Assembly: GCA_003116875.1 (NCBI GenBank)
Contig: BCKT01000004.1
Span: 1,484,891-1,548,890, forward strand
Reading direction: 5' to 3'
DNA length: 64,000 nt
DNA from: Takashimella koratensis
Taxonomy: Eukaryota; Basidiomycota; Tremellomycetes; Trichosporonales; Tetragoniomycetaceae
Part shown: positions 47,414 through 60,927 of the stretch, piece after piece
Position numbering within the stretch: position 1 is the stretch's first letter
How the letters are laid out: every line of letters begins with the position of its first letter
The notes under the pieces: model-generated
Told to the model about the DNA's origin: nothing
The model's database searches: none
What the model saw: only the letters and a program-made list of their open reading frames with translations
Program-made: the position numbers and the translations under genes

Positions 47414-50400
47414 GGTGGGTAGATGTCGGAGAGGGGGAGTGGTTGGGAGAGAGGAGTGGGTTTTTTTCTTCTTTTTCGGTGTGGTTTAGACTAAATAGAT
47501 GGGGGTAAGAGCAGAGAAGGAAGGAGGAGGAAACGAGGGTAGAGAAAAAAGGGTGGTGGGGGGGAGGAGAAGGAGTGGTAGATAGAGAGACCAATGGGAA
47601 ACTGGTCGTAAAGGGGAAATTTGATTGGGCGGAAAACAGGGGCTTGTTTATTGCCTACTTGGTAGCTGACCACGGCGTTAGCAACCGTACTCGCCGTAAT
47701 TGCCTCTTTCATAATCCAATAACAATAATAACCCCCGACCACCACCGTCATTCACAATTCCCCCATGCACACAGCCCACAGCTCACGGCCGGGCGAAACC
47801 CGTGGACGAGTTGCCAATAGAAAAAAAATAAGACTGCCACTCACAGACAATGCCGCCGGTGTTGTTGTTGTGGTTGCTCAGAGTGTTCGTACGAACCTCC
47901 AAGGTTGGATTCACCACGGGAGAGGGAGGGAAAGGATGAAGAGAGATGAGATGAGATGAGAGATGAAGAGGAAAGAGAAACGTTGGAAACGCAACGGGGG
48001 GGTGTTTCTAAATATCTATGGGCGAGGGGGAGAGGGGTCGAGCGGGGTCCGGGAGCGTAGATGACGAGGTTTGTTTGGCGCACAGTCGATGTATCGGTTG
48101 GCCGAACTGATGGGACAAGGGGTGGAGTTGATGCAAAGGAAAAATTAGATGAGCAGGGCGTAAAGCAGCAGGTAGCCAGGGCGTGCTGTGCGGGTCTAGG
48201 TCGAGAGTCGAGACAAAGAGCCCAACCGACTGGACACTGAGGGTCGACAAAGGGGGATGAGAGGGGAGTGTGAGTGAGGCCAGGTCTCGAAAAGGAGGCT
48301 GGGTATTTTAGGACGTCTTGCTTTTAAAACGAATTTCAGATTAGCCATCGACCTGAGCCTGAGCGAGAGCGAGCGACGATGACCCAAGGGGAGCTACTGC
48401 ATGCATCCCCCACCGAGGTCTTCCTTGCCCCTTGCTCCCTTGCTCCCTTGGCCCCTTGCACATTAACGGCGTCCCCGCCCTCTCGGTCGTCGCGGCGGAC
48501 GGACGAGAGCGGGGCGAGCGACACGACCAGCCAGCTGAGACGTCAACCTGCCCGACCGCGGCTCGGGGTGGGGATGCATCTCCCGTCAGACTCTTCCGTA
48601 TCGCACCACTAAGCCATTCTCGGCTGGAGGAACGGACCTAGTCGCCTAGGAGCGAGGCAGAGTCACCGTGTGAGCTATGGGTTCTTCCGTCCGTTCGGCC
48701 GTTGAACGGATGCGTTGTTGTTTTTTCTCTCTTTCTCGCGCTCATTGGTGCACACGGTTGTCCGGGGCTTCCTGGCGACTTCCACATGCGCACAAACCCT
48801 GTCGTCGTCGCCCTTTGGTTGATTGAACCCCCCCTTGATCCCGCCCTTGAATTACGATTCTGCACTCGGTTGCATTACAACCTGCCTGATGGTTTCTAAT
48901 CTACGGAAATGCCGGATTAAGAAATGTTCAGACCCTGAATCCTGAGCTAAAGGATGAGAAGGCTGTCAACCCACACCCGATCCACCCGCACACAACCACC
49001 CTTGTCCTGCGGTCTCCTCTGGGCCATGACCGACCTAAAAAAAGACACGCCTTGTCTGTCCACCACGGTCCACTCTCCTCCGTCGGCTGCGCGGTCCCAG
49101 ACGGGTGCGTGGACCCACCTGTCTATCCTCGTCCGCCTGAAACCGAGCAACCCATCCTCGCAACCAAAACCGAGCCAGGTCTAAAATGACGTAGACCCTG
49201 ACCCGCATCTCACTGTCCCCGTACCTTGTCGTTACCCCAGCCGACGAGTAAATCGGGATCTCGTCAAACGGAACAACGCAACCGAGCCCCTAGAGGGTCA
49301 ATCACCCACTCAACCAATCTTCTGGACCTCACCGTAGCACATTACATACTCGGCCCATCCATTCAGTATGCAAACACAACCGAGACCTCGAGCCCCTAGT
49401 TAGGACACCGGATGCACATGCTCGCTCTCATGTGATTGCAAAACACCTCCTTGCTGTTCCGTTCCAGGACCAAGACAACTCCAGCCGGATAGCTCCTGGT
49501 TACAACAGCTCCTCCCCGACTCCCGGACCACTCAGCACATGCCGCATATTCCCGGAAATAAACCCGTAGACACCGATTCCATCCACGGGCGACCGATGGT
49601 TTGAAAAATCTCACCCAGAAAACTACCGCCCAGGGCCAAACCAAGTCTCCAGGGCCACACCCCTTCCCGCCTCCCCAAAAGAAAGGAAAAAGTCCGCGGA
49701 TGCGAGCTTACTCGTGCCGCACCTTCTTCCCTCTCTCCCTCGCTTCCACGCTGCTAAATCGCTTGCCGCAGAGTGCCTATCCAAGATACCTGAGGTATAA
49801 GCCACCCGATCGTCGGCATCCTCCGACAGCCTGTTCTCATTAAAGACGTCACTCTGCCGAAATAAACGCTTGGGCCCTTGTCTCCCGTTTCCCGGACCTC
49901 CCCTCGACCGGGGTGGTCTCGGTGCCCGCTGACAATAGAGACAAGCCGCTGTCGTCGTCGCTCGGACCGCTTGGGGCACTTGTCGCTCGCTTGGTGCGCT
50001 TGTCGCCTATCTTGCCGGGCTTATGCATGCCTGACAGGCGCACGACGCTCCATTGAACATTGCCCAAAATCGCCATTCGCCAATCGGGGATGATGCATCC
50101 CCGGGCGTGCGGCATTGGCATAGTAGATCTCGCTCTCAATCCCACGCTCTCCACTCGCTTGCAATCAGCGGGGACGGGAGCAGAATAGGCTCCACCCGTG
50201 TCAGCTACCATTCAGATCTGACCGTGCCGTGCGTTCCTCGCAACGACGACGATGAGAATGTCTGCGTCTCTCTGGCTCACTGCTGAGTCCAGCTGTCACT
50301 CGATAGCTTGCCGACGCATCTGCCTTTCAAACCAGAGCCTGTGCCACCGTCGCTAGTCATTCGGAGTTTACAGATTTTCCGCCGCAAACGTTCACTGAGT

Positions 50401-52467
50401 CTACTCTGCCACTTCCCGACCCCACAGAGGCGTTTTGTGTCGTCTTGAGCAATACCCCCACTGCCGAGATGGTGCTGTGCGAGTTTCAGTCCCGTCACTC
50501 TTGGTCCTGACGGGCTAATGTGGCTTGATCCAATGCTGTGCAAGTGTAGATTAATCGCGCACTTTCCCGCTTCTAGCGAGCACATAATCACACGAGCACA
50601 CGAGCACCCGCACCCGTCGGTACGTGACCGAGGAGGGCCTGGGGACGGGATTCGGAGTCCATAGATACATTTGTCAGGATCCAAAGTGACTATTTCTGGA
50701 ATATCTCGATTCTCAAAATGAACATTCGTATGACCCTGGCTCTCTTCCTAAACCCACCCAACCCCCTTACCCCTTCGCCCACATCTTGGTGGTGGGTTTA
50801 TGCGACCGGATGACACAGCTTCAGCGGGTGATTGGACGCTGAAAACCCCTCGGCCGCCGCAGTGTTCCGTCGGCCGAAAATAGGGTCCAAGTGCACAACA
50901 ACTATACCGGCCGCACAGTGCGCAACGCACAGTGAACTAGGGGTAGGCAGGGCCGAGTTTGCGCTCGGGCGACATCCGAAACACCGCGTCTTTAAGCGGG
51001 AGAGATAAGCTCTCTCGTCTACAGTCTGTCGCTGGCCCGGATTACCTGGTCCGATTGCTCATCAACCGTTAGACGGGAACTGGGAGACTCGTTCGGGGAA
51101 CGGGGAACGGTGGAGGTCGGAAGAGAGGACCTTGCGTAGGCGTCGGGCATCGGGTCCGCCTCTTGTAACCCCGTGTCAGAAAGCAGCGCCAGCGTTTCGT
51201 CTTTCAGCACAAACCCCCGCCCTGTTTGAGCTTGGACTTGGATTTGAGTTTGGGCGTTCTCGCTCGGTCTTGGACTTGACCGACGGTCTCTTGCGTTTCC
51301 TTCTCTGGCCAGAGGGAGGGAGGGGGTTGAAGGCTGCCAGCCGCCGTTCTCCCCGGTTCCGGGTTCTCGGGTCAGTTCCTGGTCCCCCTGGACTCCTGGT
51401 CCCCTGGCTCTTGGGTCCCTTCACATCCCTACACCCCCTTGATAATGTTTCGAAATTCAAGGCTGACAATGGGCACGGCGGGTGGAAATGCCGAAGATGC
51501 CGCTCGAGTCGTGCTCAACGGGCATGTCCGACCAACCCGCGCATAGTCTTCCAGAGTCCAAGCTCGTGGCTGAAACGACAACGACTGTGCGCACAACACT
51601 GGGTTCATGGTTGTAGAAATACGCTGTTGTTGTGTTGAAAGACCTAAGGAAGATTCAGTGCGTTGGGATAGTGCGGATCCGAGGTTGAGCTTTGACTTGA
51701 AGGGTGGGTAATGGCTTGATGTGATTCTTCTGAAACGACGCTTTGATTCGTATTGTGTTGGGTTTCTTGCCTTTGTTCACCTCCGGCTCCGCTCTGAGCA
51801 CCTCGAGGGAGTGGCATCACGGTGGATTGACCAATTTATCAACCCGCCTCGGAGCGAGGTACATCACCCTTCTCCTTTCCCAATCCGTGCCCGGTCAAGC
51901 ATCATACCCAGGGCTCACAACACCAGTGTCCGGGCCCGGTATGACTAGACTTGGCCCATCCCCTCTTCCAGCTGCGCTTTCGCTTTCAACGACGACTGCG
52001 GACCCCGCCTTCATCGGTTCTTTCATTTGTTGACCACTCGCCTACTGACCTTTGTTTGGACTTGACCGACTGGGCGATTGGGGGCCCCGGATGATACCCG
52101 TTGGCCGATGTCCCGACGCACTGACCGCTTTTCTCCTGGCTCATTCGCGTTTCACTTGTTGACAAAAATCACTGTCACCAACCACCCACCTCCCATTCCC
52201 ATCCACCACCTTACTCCTCATCTCGCCACCTCTGCTCATTACTGGACCACACCTCCATTCTGTGCTTACCAAGCATCTTTTCCCCTTCACCTGTGCTCTC
52301 TCCATAACCGTCACCGTCGCCGTCGCCGTCGCCGTCACTTGTCGCGTACCCATCACGTAGCCGTAGCCGGGTAGCCTTTGAGCCCTCGCACTCGCTTCCC
52401 AGTGGTTGTCCCGTCTCTTCGCCCAACCTTTACGACCCACTGCCCAACTGTACCGGCACTCGCCACC
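47414..52467. other. 5-kb gap between PMA1 and RIC8 with no recognisable gene
   Basis: The longest gene-free stretch in the window. It is bounded by the divergent starts of PMA1 and RIC8, so it contains both promoters. CT- and GA-rich tracts lie near PMA1 (47270-47600), ATGAGATGAGATGAGAG repeats near 47945, and a GTCGCC hexamer repeat near 52312-52333. The remaining sequence has only short frames of biased composition. I saw no tRNA, no splice-consistent conserved exon and no transposase or reverse-transcriptase motif. Small lineage-specific genes or noncoding RNAs cannot be excluded. Confidence 0.4.
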
Positions 52468-55428
52468 ATGCTCTCAAGCAACGGCGAGATTTCACTCCCT
52501 TTACAGGCAACAGCATACGCTTCTATCCCGTCCCGAGGCGAGAAAGCTCAACTCGACGCGGTTCGGAGAGAACTTGGTCGTGTCATTAATGGTTAGTCAA
52601 AAATCTGGGCTCTGTTCTCTCCACACATGGCGCGGGATGGGTTGAGACTCTACATGGAAGACATGTGGAGAAGAGAAAAGGTGGAGGGCAGTGGGAAGTT
52701 GCGGAAGGCCTTACCGGGTAATAAGACATGCCCAGCTTTGCTGACACATCTTCCTCCCTTCCCATCTTGCTACTCTCTTATCGTCCATCTCTCCGTTTAC
52801 GTCTTGACCGTTGCGATATTACCCTACCACTCTCACAAATATCCCACTCTACAGCCTTACCGACTCAGATTCGGCCCGAAGAGAGGCAAGCTTACCTCGA
52901 TGCGATCTTGTCCGACCTTGAACCTGTCTCTGGGGCAGTATGGACCACTTGGCCCGAGGACGGTGAGTTCCTTCTCTTTTTTTTGAACCCACCGAGCGCA
53001 GTCGTAGCGATTCAAGGCGCTGATCTGCATTTGATTCTATATTTGATCCTGATCGTCCTCCCAGTCCATCTCCTCGCTCTTACAAGTATCAAGAACCTCG
53101 GTCGAAACCCTGTCGGATCCGAGACTCTCCTCTCTGACGCGCACCTATTCACGATCAACTACCACACCTCACTCCCTTTCCCCTCTCCCTCCGTCTCTAC
53201 CTCCCCTGCCGTTGCTCCCCCACACCACCAAAGTCCGGCCGCTTTCGAGGCGTTGCGCGTTGTGGCCAACCTCCTCGTCCTTCATCCGGCCGGGAGGCGG
53301 AAATACGCTGCTGCAAATGGAGGTGTGGCAATCGCCCGTGCTCTCGCGGGGAGGCTCGTAGCGAGCTCGAGTGATGGAGTGGACGGTGAAGGGCGAATGG
53401 GGTCCGAGGGAGGTGGAGAGGAAGGGGAAGAGACGGTGGATAGGTTGTTTTTACTGGGACGGATAGGGTTCCTCGTCGCTATGGAGGGAAAGAACGTCGT
53501 TAATGCCATGGTCGATGAAGGCGCGGTCGAGAGTCTTGTCTACGTGAGTATCACTCGAGCAGCACGAACATGTCTCGCCCACCTCCTTGGAATTGATCCA
53601 AGCCGTCTGCTCTTGTTTCATTACACAATGACTGAGCTAACGATGCCTCTCTCCAGCACCTAAGCACGACACCCGTCGTTCCTAGCAATTACAACGCGAT
53701 AAGCGAACTCCTCAAACTCACCCACAGCCTAATCAGCTTCTACCCCTTTCCCCCTTCCCCTTCCTCTACCTCTTCCACCTCCCCTTCTGACCCCTGGTCA
53801 GACCGCTTCGATCCTCTCCTCTACCCCCTTCTCACCATTTTCTACCTCCTCCCATTCACCTCCCTCCTCCCTCCACTCACTCACACGATCCACGCACTCG
53901 TCGGTATCCCATTCAACACTTCGCTATTACCGACTTGGCACACTCTGCCGGACACACAGCGCCGTTCTTCGTCGTCATCAACAAGCTCAAAATCGTCTAC
54001 CCCGACTCCGGCGGGTTCACCCCACTCGCCGAACCAAGGAGGGTCGTCACCTGTTCGAGCGCTGATTAGTAAGATCAGTCATATGACGACAGGATCGAGC
54101 GGTTCACATCCGAGGAAATCTTCAGCCGACGCAGGTACAGGATCGGGGTCAGGAGCGTCCTTAGCTCCTCCCAGGGCGGTATCCCCATCTCCTCTACCGT
54201 CACCAGTCATATCAACCTCAGCCGGAGCAACAGGAAACAAAATTGGATCGACAAGACGACGCGCTCCAAGCCCGTTTCCTAGTTACAATGACCCTACGGC
54301 CTTCCCGGATCGCATGTTGGCCATTTTGACGGATTTCTTCACAACATACCTTCCGGATAGCAAAGGGCCGGACGAGGCCGGGTTATCGGGACAACAGCTA
54401 GACGATCAGATCCCGCCTGTCTTACTCGTGCTTACCCGAGCGGCAAAGGGGAGTCCCGAGATCAGAGAACATCTGAAGAAGAGGCTATTGCCTCTAAGCT
54501 TGTAAGTAGTCTACGCTGCCTAATTGCTGGTTGGACAGGCACCGGGGGAGCTGCCACGGTGGGGAGAAGTACTGATGATGAGCAGGGACAGGTCGGCTGA
54601 CGCGGGACCGCTGGAATCGCGAAAGGGGCTGTTGGGGGATATACTACGCCTTATGGGCTCTACACATCATTTCCAGGCCAGAGATACAGCAGGGGAACTT
54701 ATGTGGGCCATCTGTAACGAGGACGGTGAGTGCTGCATGCTCGATTTGTTCTCCTCTTTCCATTTGTTTCTCTGGGGTAATTCTAATGCTTCATTGCTAA
54801 TACACTGCCTTCCTTTACTCGTCGCATCATACCCGCTCGATGTTCGCGCCCTCAATCAACAGCTACAGACCTCTGTGTGGAGATCGGGTACGGGAACGCC
54901 GCGGGACTGTTGTTTAGGAAAGGGATCTCGGGTCCACCACCTGCCAAGATTGAAGCTATCGACGATCAGGAGTCTGGGTCGGCGTCGTCCAGTGCAACGA
55001 CGTTACGACATCCGATAACGGCGTTGTATCAGGAGATTCCAGGGGTTGACGCTGGGTCCGCTCCGGCTACTTCTAGCGCGTCAGTGTTGTCAACTTCTTC
55101 AGCTTCCGCCTCGGCGTCAACATCGATCCCTCATCTGGCCGAGATGACACAAGAAGAAAAAGAACGCGAAGCGGAACGCCTTTTCGTCCTCTTTGATCGC
55201 CTCGAAAAAAACCCTATCCTCTCAGCTGGAGCCAAGGGTTCCGACGGATCAGATAAACCCACGAATATGGTCGATGTGATGAGGAGCAAAATGGAGACGG
55301 GAGAGGTGGAGAGATGGGATAGGGAAGAGGAGGAGAGAGGGGAGAGGGAGAGGGAAGAGGAGGAAAGAAAAGAGGAAGAGGAGGTTGGGAGGGAAATGGA
55401 GGCGTATCGCAAGAGAATGGGGAGATGA
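52468..55428 (+). CDS. RIC8: RIC8/synembryn-like G-alpha chaperone and exchange factor
   Basis: Folds and activates heterotrimeric G-alpha subunits; many filamentous fungi and basidiomycetes have it, budding yeast does not. Six exons: 52468-52591, 52855-52962, 53065-53543, 53657-54501, 54586-54725 and 54863-55428 (2262 bp, 753 aa). Armadillo-like segments: LTSIKNLGRNPVGSETLLSD, FEALRVVANLLVLHPAGR, ETVDRLFLLGRIGFLVAMEG, and YNAISELLKLTHSLISFYP. The most diagnostic part is LKKRLLPLSLDRSA..LLGDILRLMGS followed by EIGYGNAAGLLFRKGI (vertebrate GYGNAAGLL). A Ser/Thr/Pro-rich insert lies at about 53960-54280, and the C-terminal 100 residues are charged (EEEERGEREREEEERK). Intron 2 (52963-53064) is 102 bp, a multiple of three without stops. 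Longer than animal Ric8 (about 530-560 aa) because of these inserts. Confidence 0.88.
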
Positions 55429-55995
55429 GGGGGGGGAGGGGGGAGGGGAGAGGGGAGGAAGAGGCAAGGAGATGGCGGAGGTGCGGAAGGGTGGAGGAAG
55501 GAAAACGGACACTGCGACTTGCTGTTATTGCTCTCATCTGCCGTCTGCAACCTGTCACGAAGATCATCGGTTAACGCTGTCTATATTCCATCTTGTCCAT
55601 GTTCATACCGACGCTACGATATCGTCATGCTTAGACCTTATAATCCAACGATTTCTAGATGACACTGCTTAGAGTACTTTAAGCGCCGTGCAGAGACGAT
55701 ATGCGTAGCGAAAAGGCAAGGAGAAGTCTGCAATGGGAGAGCAGAGGAGAGGGACACAGGGGGGAACCGGGATGATGAGGCAGATATAGGGAGAGGCTGA
55801 TATAATGCATGAACATGAAGGTGGAGAAAGGGCGGAAACGTGTAGAGGATAGGTAGAAGGTGTAGAGGAGGGTCGTGAATCGGTTTCTCTTTCTTCCACG
55901 CCCGCGACGCATGGTGTATTGAGAAGGAAGAGGGGGAGCAGGTAAGGGTGAGGAGCGAGGTACAGACTACGAACAACAGACTACAGACTAGTCCT

Positions 55996-57133
55996 TCATC
56001 GTTGCGTCCTCGGCCCCGGCGCGTTCTTGGATCGCTTGCCTGGTGGATTCAGCGCTTGTCTTTTTCCACTGCAATCAAGGAGGCCACGAAGGCCAGGTTG
56101 GAGATGGATGGAAAATGTGGACCAAAAGATCTCACAGACCAGAGGAAGAGAAAGAAACAAGAGCGACTGTCACACACTTCAAATAAGTAAAACTACTTAC
56201 CGAAGCTGAACCATAAAGTCATCCTCAACATCATCATCATCCCAGTTATCTTCCCAAAGGTGGTCGCCTGAAACACCGTTGGCGTTCTTCGCGAGAGCGT
56301 CGAGGACGTTGCCAGTTTGTTCTGGGCAAATCAGCGTGGTCCGAGCGGGGTTGGACAAAGGGGGTGGTTAAGACCAGGTAAGTCTCGACTGAAGGTGTAG
56401 TGGGGACAGATGGGAGGGGATGAAGGGAGGACGAAAGGGGAAGAAGGAAGGGGAAGGGAAAAGGGGAAGGGGGATAGACCTACCAGAGACAGGGAAGTCC
56501 TATGGTGTGCAAGAGAGCGAGGAAGACACAAGAGTCAGCAAGCGATACAATACACATGAGGAGTTCCAGGCATAAGAGGTGAAAAGGTGTGATTAAAGCA
56601 GAACATCCCGTTGCCGCCCCTTCGCTCATCTCCGTGGCCCACTCTCGACGCCAGCGACCACCGAGGCGCTAGCGCCAGCAACGCGCCAGTCCCGTCACTT
56701 CATACCAGCAGCGAGGGCAGCCCGGTCTATTCATGCGCAGATGGGTGTAGGTGACAGACACAGCTGAGACTTGGACTCGGCATCAAGTCTAGCACCCGTC
56801 TCAATATGACCGTTGACCAATCTCGATTTCCCCGCGCGTCACCGCACCATCCTACCGCCTTAGCACCCAGTCCTCCGCCTCATGCATGCCCCTAGCTTAT
56901 CCAAAACGACTCTCAGATGCCATCACCAATCTCCAACCTCCAAGACCTAGACCCAACCTCCGTAGCCCAGACCTTACCTCACTCACCTCAAACTCATCAT
57001 CATCCTCCAAAGCGCCCAACTGGTGCAACTTCTTCTTCTCCGTTACCGCCGCTCCAACTTCCTCGGCCTGGTCGTTGGTATGTTTCGCCTCGGTCGCACC
57101 TGCCGATGTCTTGGGGTCTTGTTTCTCGCCCAT
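55996..57133 (-). CDS. SEM1: 26S proteasome subunit SEM1/DSS1
   Basis: Small acidic lid component that also binds BRCA2-like and TREX-2 proteins. Four exons: 56987-57133, 56484-56499, 56201-56321 and 55996-56068 (357 bp, 118 aa). The second exon is only 16 bp (DFPVS plus one base), flanked by CCATAG and GTAGGT. The core [23 protein letters not shown] is the unmistakable DSS1 signature (two acidic/aromatic patches ending in QLR). The N-terminal 49 residues ([20 protein letters not shown]) are longer than usual. After QLR the family normally continues with an ELEK-type helix; here the last exon reads [20 protein letters not shown], a basic tail. An acceptor eight bases further in the same frame would drop GKR only. 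The tail is the least certain part. Confidence 0.88.
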
Positions 57134-57446
57134 GTTTGTGTCGGTGAAGGAGTATGTGCGGTTGGATGGAGGAAGGACGTGTAGAGAGTGGACGAGGAGT
57201 TGAAATTGACGCAACTCACTCAGACAGAGGCAGACGCTTGCGCGACGTTTATGAACAAGGTCACGTGACGTAGTGACCATTTTTCAGATTTCTGTTTGTG
57301 CTCGGAAGGTGATCGCTAACTTGCATCTGTAACACCCTATCCACGACCAATCTCGACAAGTGTACCTCTCTTCACGTCCTCCTCATTCACCTTACCCGAA
57401 CCGCCCGTCATCTGTCGTATTAAGGCACCTGCGCAAACCCGACGTG

Positions 57447-60400
57447 ATGCTCTCGACCGCTGTACGCGCTGTCGGCCGTTCGGCGCCGGCTGTATCGCGA
57501 TCAGCTATTGTCCACTTCCGATCGACGACCGGCGCAGTGGGACAAGAACAACGTGCTTGGTTTACCTCAAGTGCAGCTTCTTCTTCCTCGTCTTCCTCAA
57601 CATCCTCGGACCCCTCATCGGCGTCCACATCCGGGTCTCCCTCAAGCTCAACGCCAACTGCCTCATCTACCTCTTTGTCTGGTTCCGATATCAAGACGGA
57701 GCACCTTGCTAGACTTCGCCTTCGAGTCCCTGCTGGAGCCGAGCGATCTGTCTCTTTCGGTGGACCCTCAAAACGTTCGCCTCAGAGGAGAGCGAGAAAG
57801 CAGAACCCATCCCGTTCCCTAAACCAGAACAAAGCGAATGGTTCTCGAGACCCTGCCATCTCCTTGATCACACCTAAAACGAGGGCGGTAGCCAAGTGGC
57901 GTAAGAAGGGGCGAAGAACTTCGATCGAAGTGGTTATTTCTGAATTCAATCAGTCGCGGATAACCACACTCGGAGCTGGCGGGGGTGAAGGCGAGGGTAG
58001 GGTGGGGTCGGAAGTGGATGAGGTGGGGACGGGAGAAGTGGGAGCGGTTGGGCGAGATCTGCCGCCTCACAGGAATCCAGAGACAGGAAGGAGGGTGGTT
58101 AGAGCCGATTCGGAATCGGATGACAGTGGGATCCCGATTCCTGATTCTGAAGTCTTTGGTGAGCCCAAATTAAAGATGACGGTAGAACAAGCTGACGTCG
58201 TAGGATTTGTTTGAATGTCCTACCCCTCGCCGGAACAGAGCTTTTCCAAGCCTTGTCGACGGACGCGGACATGGGACCGAGTCTGTACGAGGAGCTCGCG
58301 ACGGGCACGATCTCAGCCTCCAACGTGAAGATTAAAGGTGAGTGCGGAGATCATTCGATACTCGATTGGATAAGCTGAATCGGTGTAGCTATCAAAGGAC
58401 CGCGGGAAGCCAAAATCGCGCGACTAGCACCAGGTCTCCAGCGAGTTCTGTTCAAGTAAGTTTTCCACAGAGCGTGAACGCTCCAGTGAATTAATCACTC
58501 CAGCCCCGGAGTTCAACACCTCCGTGACCCACGAACGGGCGTGTATAACTTTGGAGAACGATTTTCGCACATCCCTTCACCAGAGGAATTCGCATTCGAT
58601 CGGACTCCGCAGTACATCACTGCTTCACGGGACGAGGTGGGTCCTGTCTTCTCGTGTCGAATGGGCTCAGTGCTGATGATGGTGAACCTGTTGTTTGCTT
58701 CGATGACGGTCGCAGGAACTCGCAAAGATGGCAAAATTGCATCAGTTGAAGTTTGCGGGATCCACATCGACATTGACAAAGTCGCTCAGTCAGATTTACT
58801 TCGCAATGAGCGGTAAGTCGGCTGGCCAGCCTTCTTTGAAATGGGTCATACTGACGCTCGGGATCAGGTATGCGTGGGGTCGATCTGTCCAGTCTCAGTA
58901 AAGAGTTTACCGAGGAGGTGAGTCAATCCTCGATGTACCTTCTTAAAGAGGATGTATCACTAACATGACAACCGCACAGAGAGACGAATTCACACCGGGA
59001 GCGCGGTTGCCGGCTTGCTTGATCGTTCGGCGTCTCCAGTCGGGCGTTTACGCGGTTGACAATGACAAGCGATACGACGTGAACGAGAATGTTTTGAGTG
59101 ACTATGTGAGTCTACCCTTCTTTGTGGAGGGGACAGGTCATCTATATGATCATGTCCTATGCTTCCTGCTTCGAAGAGCTGACGAGAGTCATATTCAGGG
59201 CCGCATTTTGGAGAAATTGTTGACAACCACACCGGAGGACTTTCAACGCTTCCTCACTTCGTCGCCACCAGAGTCTGTCTCAGAATCAGAACGTAACGAG
59301 CGAGAAGCGTACCACTACATCAAGGTGAGCTTATGGTATGGTGTACCTAGAGGCGAGCACTTGGCTTACGGTGGTTCTACTTTTAGTCCAAGAACCTCTT
59401 GATGCGGTCGCAGCTCGATTGCCATGATCCTCGGTTACCAGGTTCAGGCGTGTTTGATATAAAGACCCGAGCTTGTATGCCGATCCGACACGACAGGGCA
59501 AATTACCAAGTAAGTAGGCGCGGCGAGGTCTGGGTATGATGATCTCGGTCGAGAGGCTGACACTGTTGCTTTCTCTAGCGTAACAATAGGTATGCGATCT
59601 ACAAGACCCAAGGGTTGATGGACTCGTTTGAACGAGAGTGAGTAGGCTGTTGGGAGAAAAGAACGAATAGCCAATCATAGGAACCGCGCTGATCGGTTAC
59701 AGATACTACGACTTGATTCGATCGGGGATGCTCAAGTTCAAGTAAGTGGTATTGCCCAAGCTCGAAGAGATGTTGTGCTAGTTGCCATTCCGCTGACACT
59801 GTGTCTCTTGGTCATTGCTGTAGCCTCCAAGCAAGGATCGGAGATATGGACGGTATCTTTGTCGCGTACCATAATACTGTGTCCTGCTTCGGATTCCAGT
59901 ATCTCCCTCGGTATGTTCTATACATACCACGCTCCTCTACCATTGCGGCCATCCGAGAGACTCTAGAACCCTGACGCTTACGCTTGCACAGTACCGAGCT
60001 GGACAAGCGACTCTTTGGCTCCTCCGAGTTCGGCGACCAAGCTTTCAACCTCAGCGTGGCAATCCTCGAAACCATTCTCGAGCAAGCGACCGAGACCTTC
60101 CCGGACCAGACTATCGACGTGGTCATTAGCCGCGAGGTGCCGAACGCGCACGGGCAAGTCGTAACCGCCTACGTCCAGCCACATTTCTGGGCCCCAGAGC
60201 AAGCGGAGTCGCGACCGATCAGAGCGATCACTGTCAGTATGCGGAGCCTGGTCAATGGCGAGCGGTCGGAGATAGTCGAGTTCTCGGAGGACATCAAAGA
60301 GAGGAGGAAACAAATGTGTGAGTATGAATAACCAGGAGCGAGGGCTCAAACAATGTTGAGCGGCTTAGAACTGTGGAGTTAGTCGTGGACGTGAGATAGC

Positions 60401-60927
60401 CTGTGCTGATCAACATGACAGGGTCGATCGATTACGTTATCACGCGTACGACCGACGACGACGCAGGTCGAGCGCGAGCATTGGAGGGTCTCAACCGCTC
60501 AACCAAGAAGATGAGGTCGATGCTTTCCCTCTCCGTCCCCGAAGGCAAGACGAAAGAAGAGATGTACAAGCTCAGCGATGCGAAACGACCCGGGTCCTCG
60601 TCCTCGGTGCCGACGTCGGCGACGCCATCGGTGAAAATCGACGCCGAATCTGCATCCATCGAAGGCCTCAACAAGGCCGATGCAGCGGAATCCAAAGCAA
60701 GTACAGATAACGCGAGCAAGACAGAAAAGTTTGTCTCTGAGCAAGGAGAGGAAGAGTACGCTAGGACAAAATGGAAAGACCCCGACCTGAGGATCAGGCA
60801 GCTTCGCGAGATGGCCAAGGAGAGTGGGAAAGCGTATGAGGCCATTCAGAAGAAGTGGTATAAGGAGCATGGAGAAAGGAAGAACTCGTCTTGGGTGTCG
60901 ACCTTCCACATCAAGACGAAAGACTGA
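57447..60927 (+). CDS. PET127: PET127-like mitochondrial RNA-processing protein
   Basis: Yeast Pet127 is a mitochondrial membrane protein of the MIOREX complexes needed for 5' processing and stability of mitochondrial transcripts. Fourteen exons: 57447-58158, 58239-58337, 58389-58455, 58504-58636, 58716-58812, 58868-58917, 58980-59105, 59199-59324, 59387-59509, 59579-59637, 59703-59741, 59824-59910, 59992-60317 and 60422-60927 (2550 bp, 849 aa). N-terminus MLSTAVRAVGRSAPAVSRSA is a mitochondrial presequence, followed by a Ser-rich linker. Family segments: NPGVQHLRDPRTGVYNFGER, PQYITASRDEELAKMA, KFAGSTSTLTKSLSQIYFAM, RLPACLIVRRLQSGVYAVD, MRSQLDCHDPRLPGSGVFDI, ANYQRNNRYAIYKTQGLMDS and GIFVAYHNTVSCFGFQYLPL. 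For exon 2 I used the acceptor before GAGCTTTTC because the nearer AG gives an immediate stop. Confidence 0.92.

Noticed and set aside
51132..51638. 168-codon plus-strand frame in the PMA1-RIC8 gap
   Set aside because: Composition is not like that of the verified genes; no domain; overlapped by an equally plausible antisense frame.
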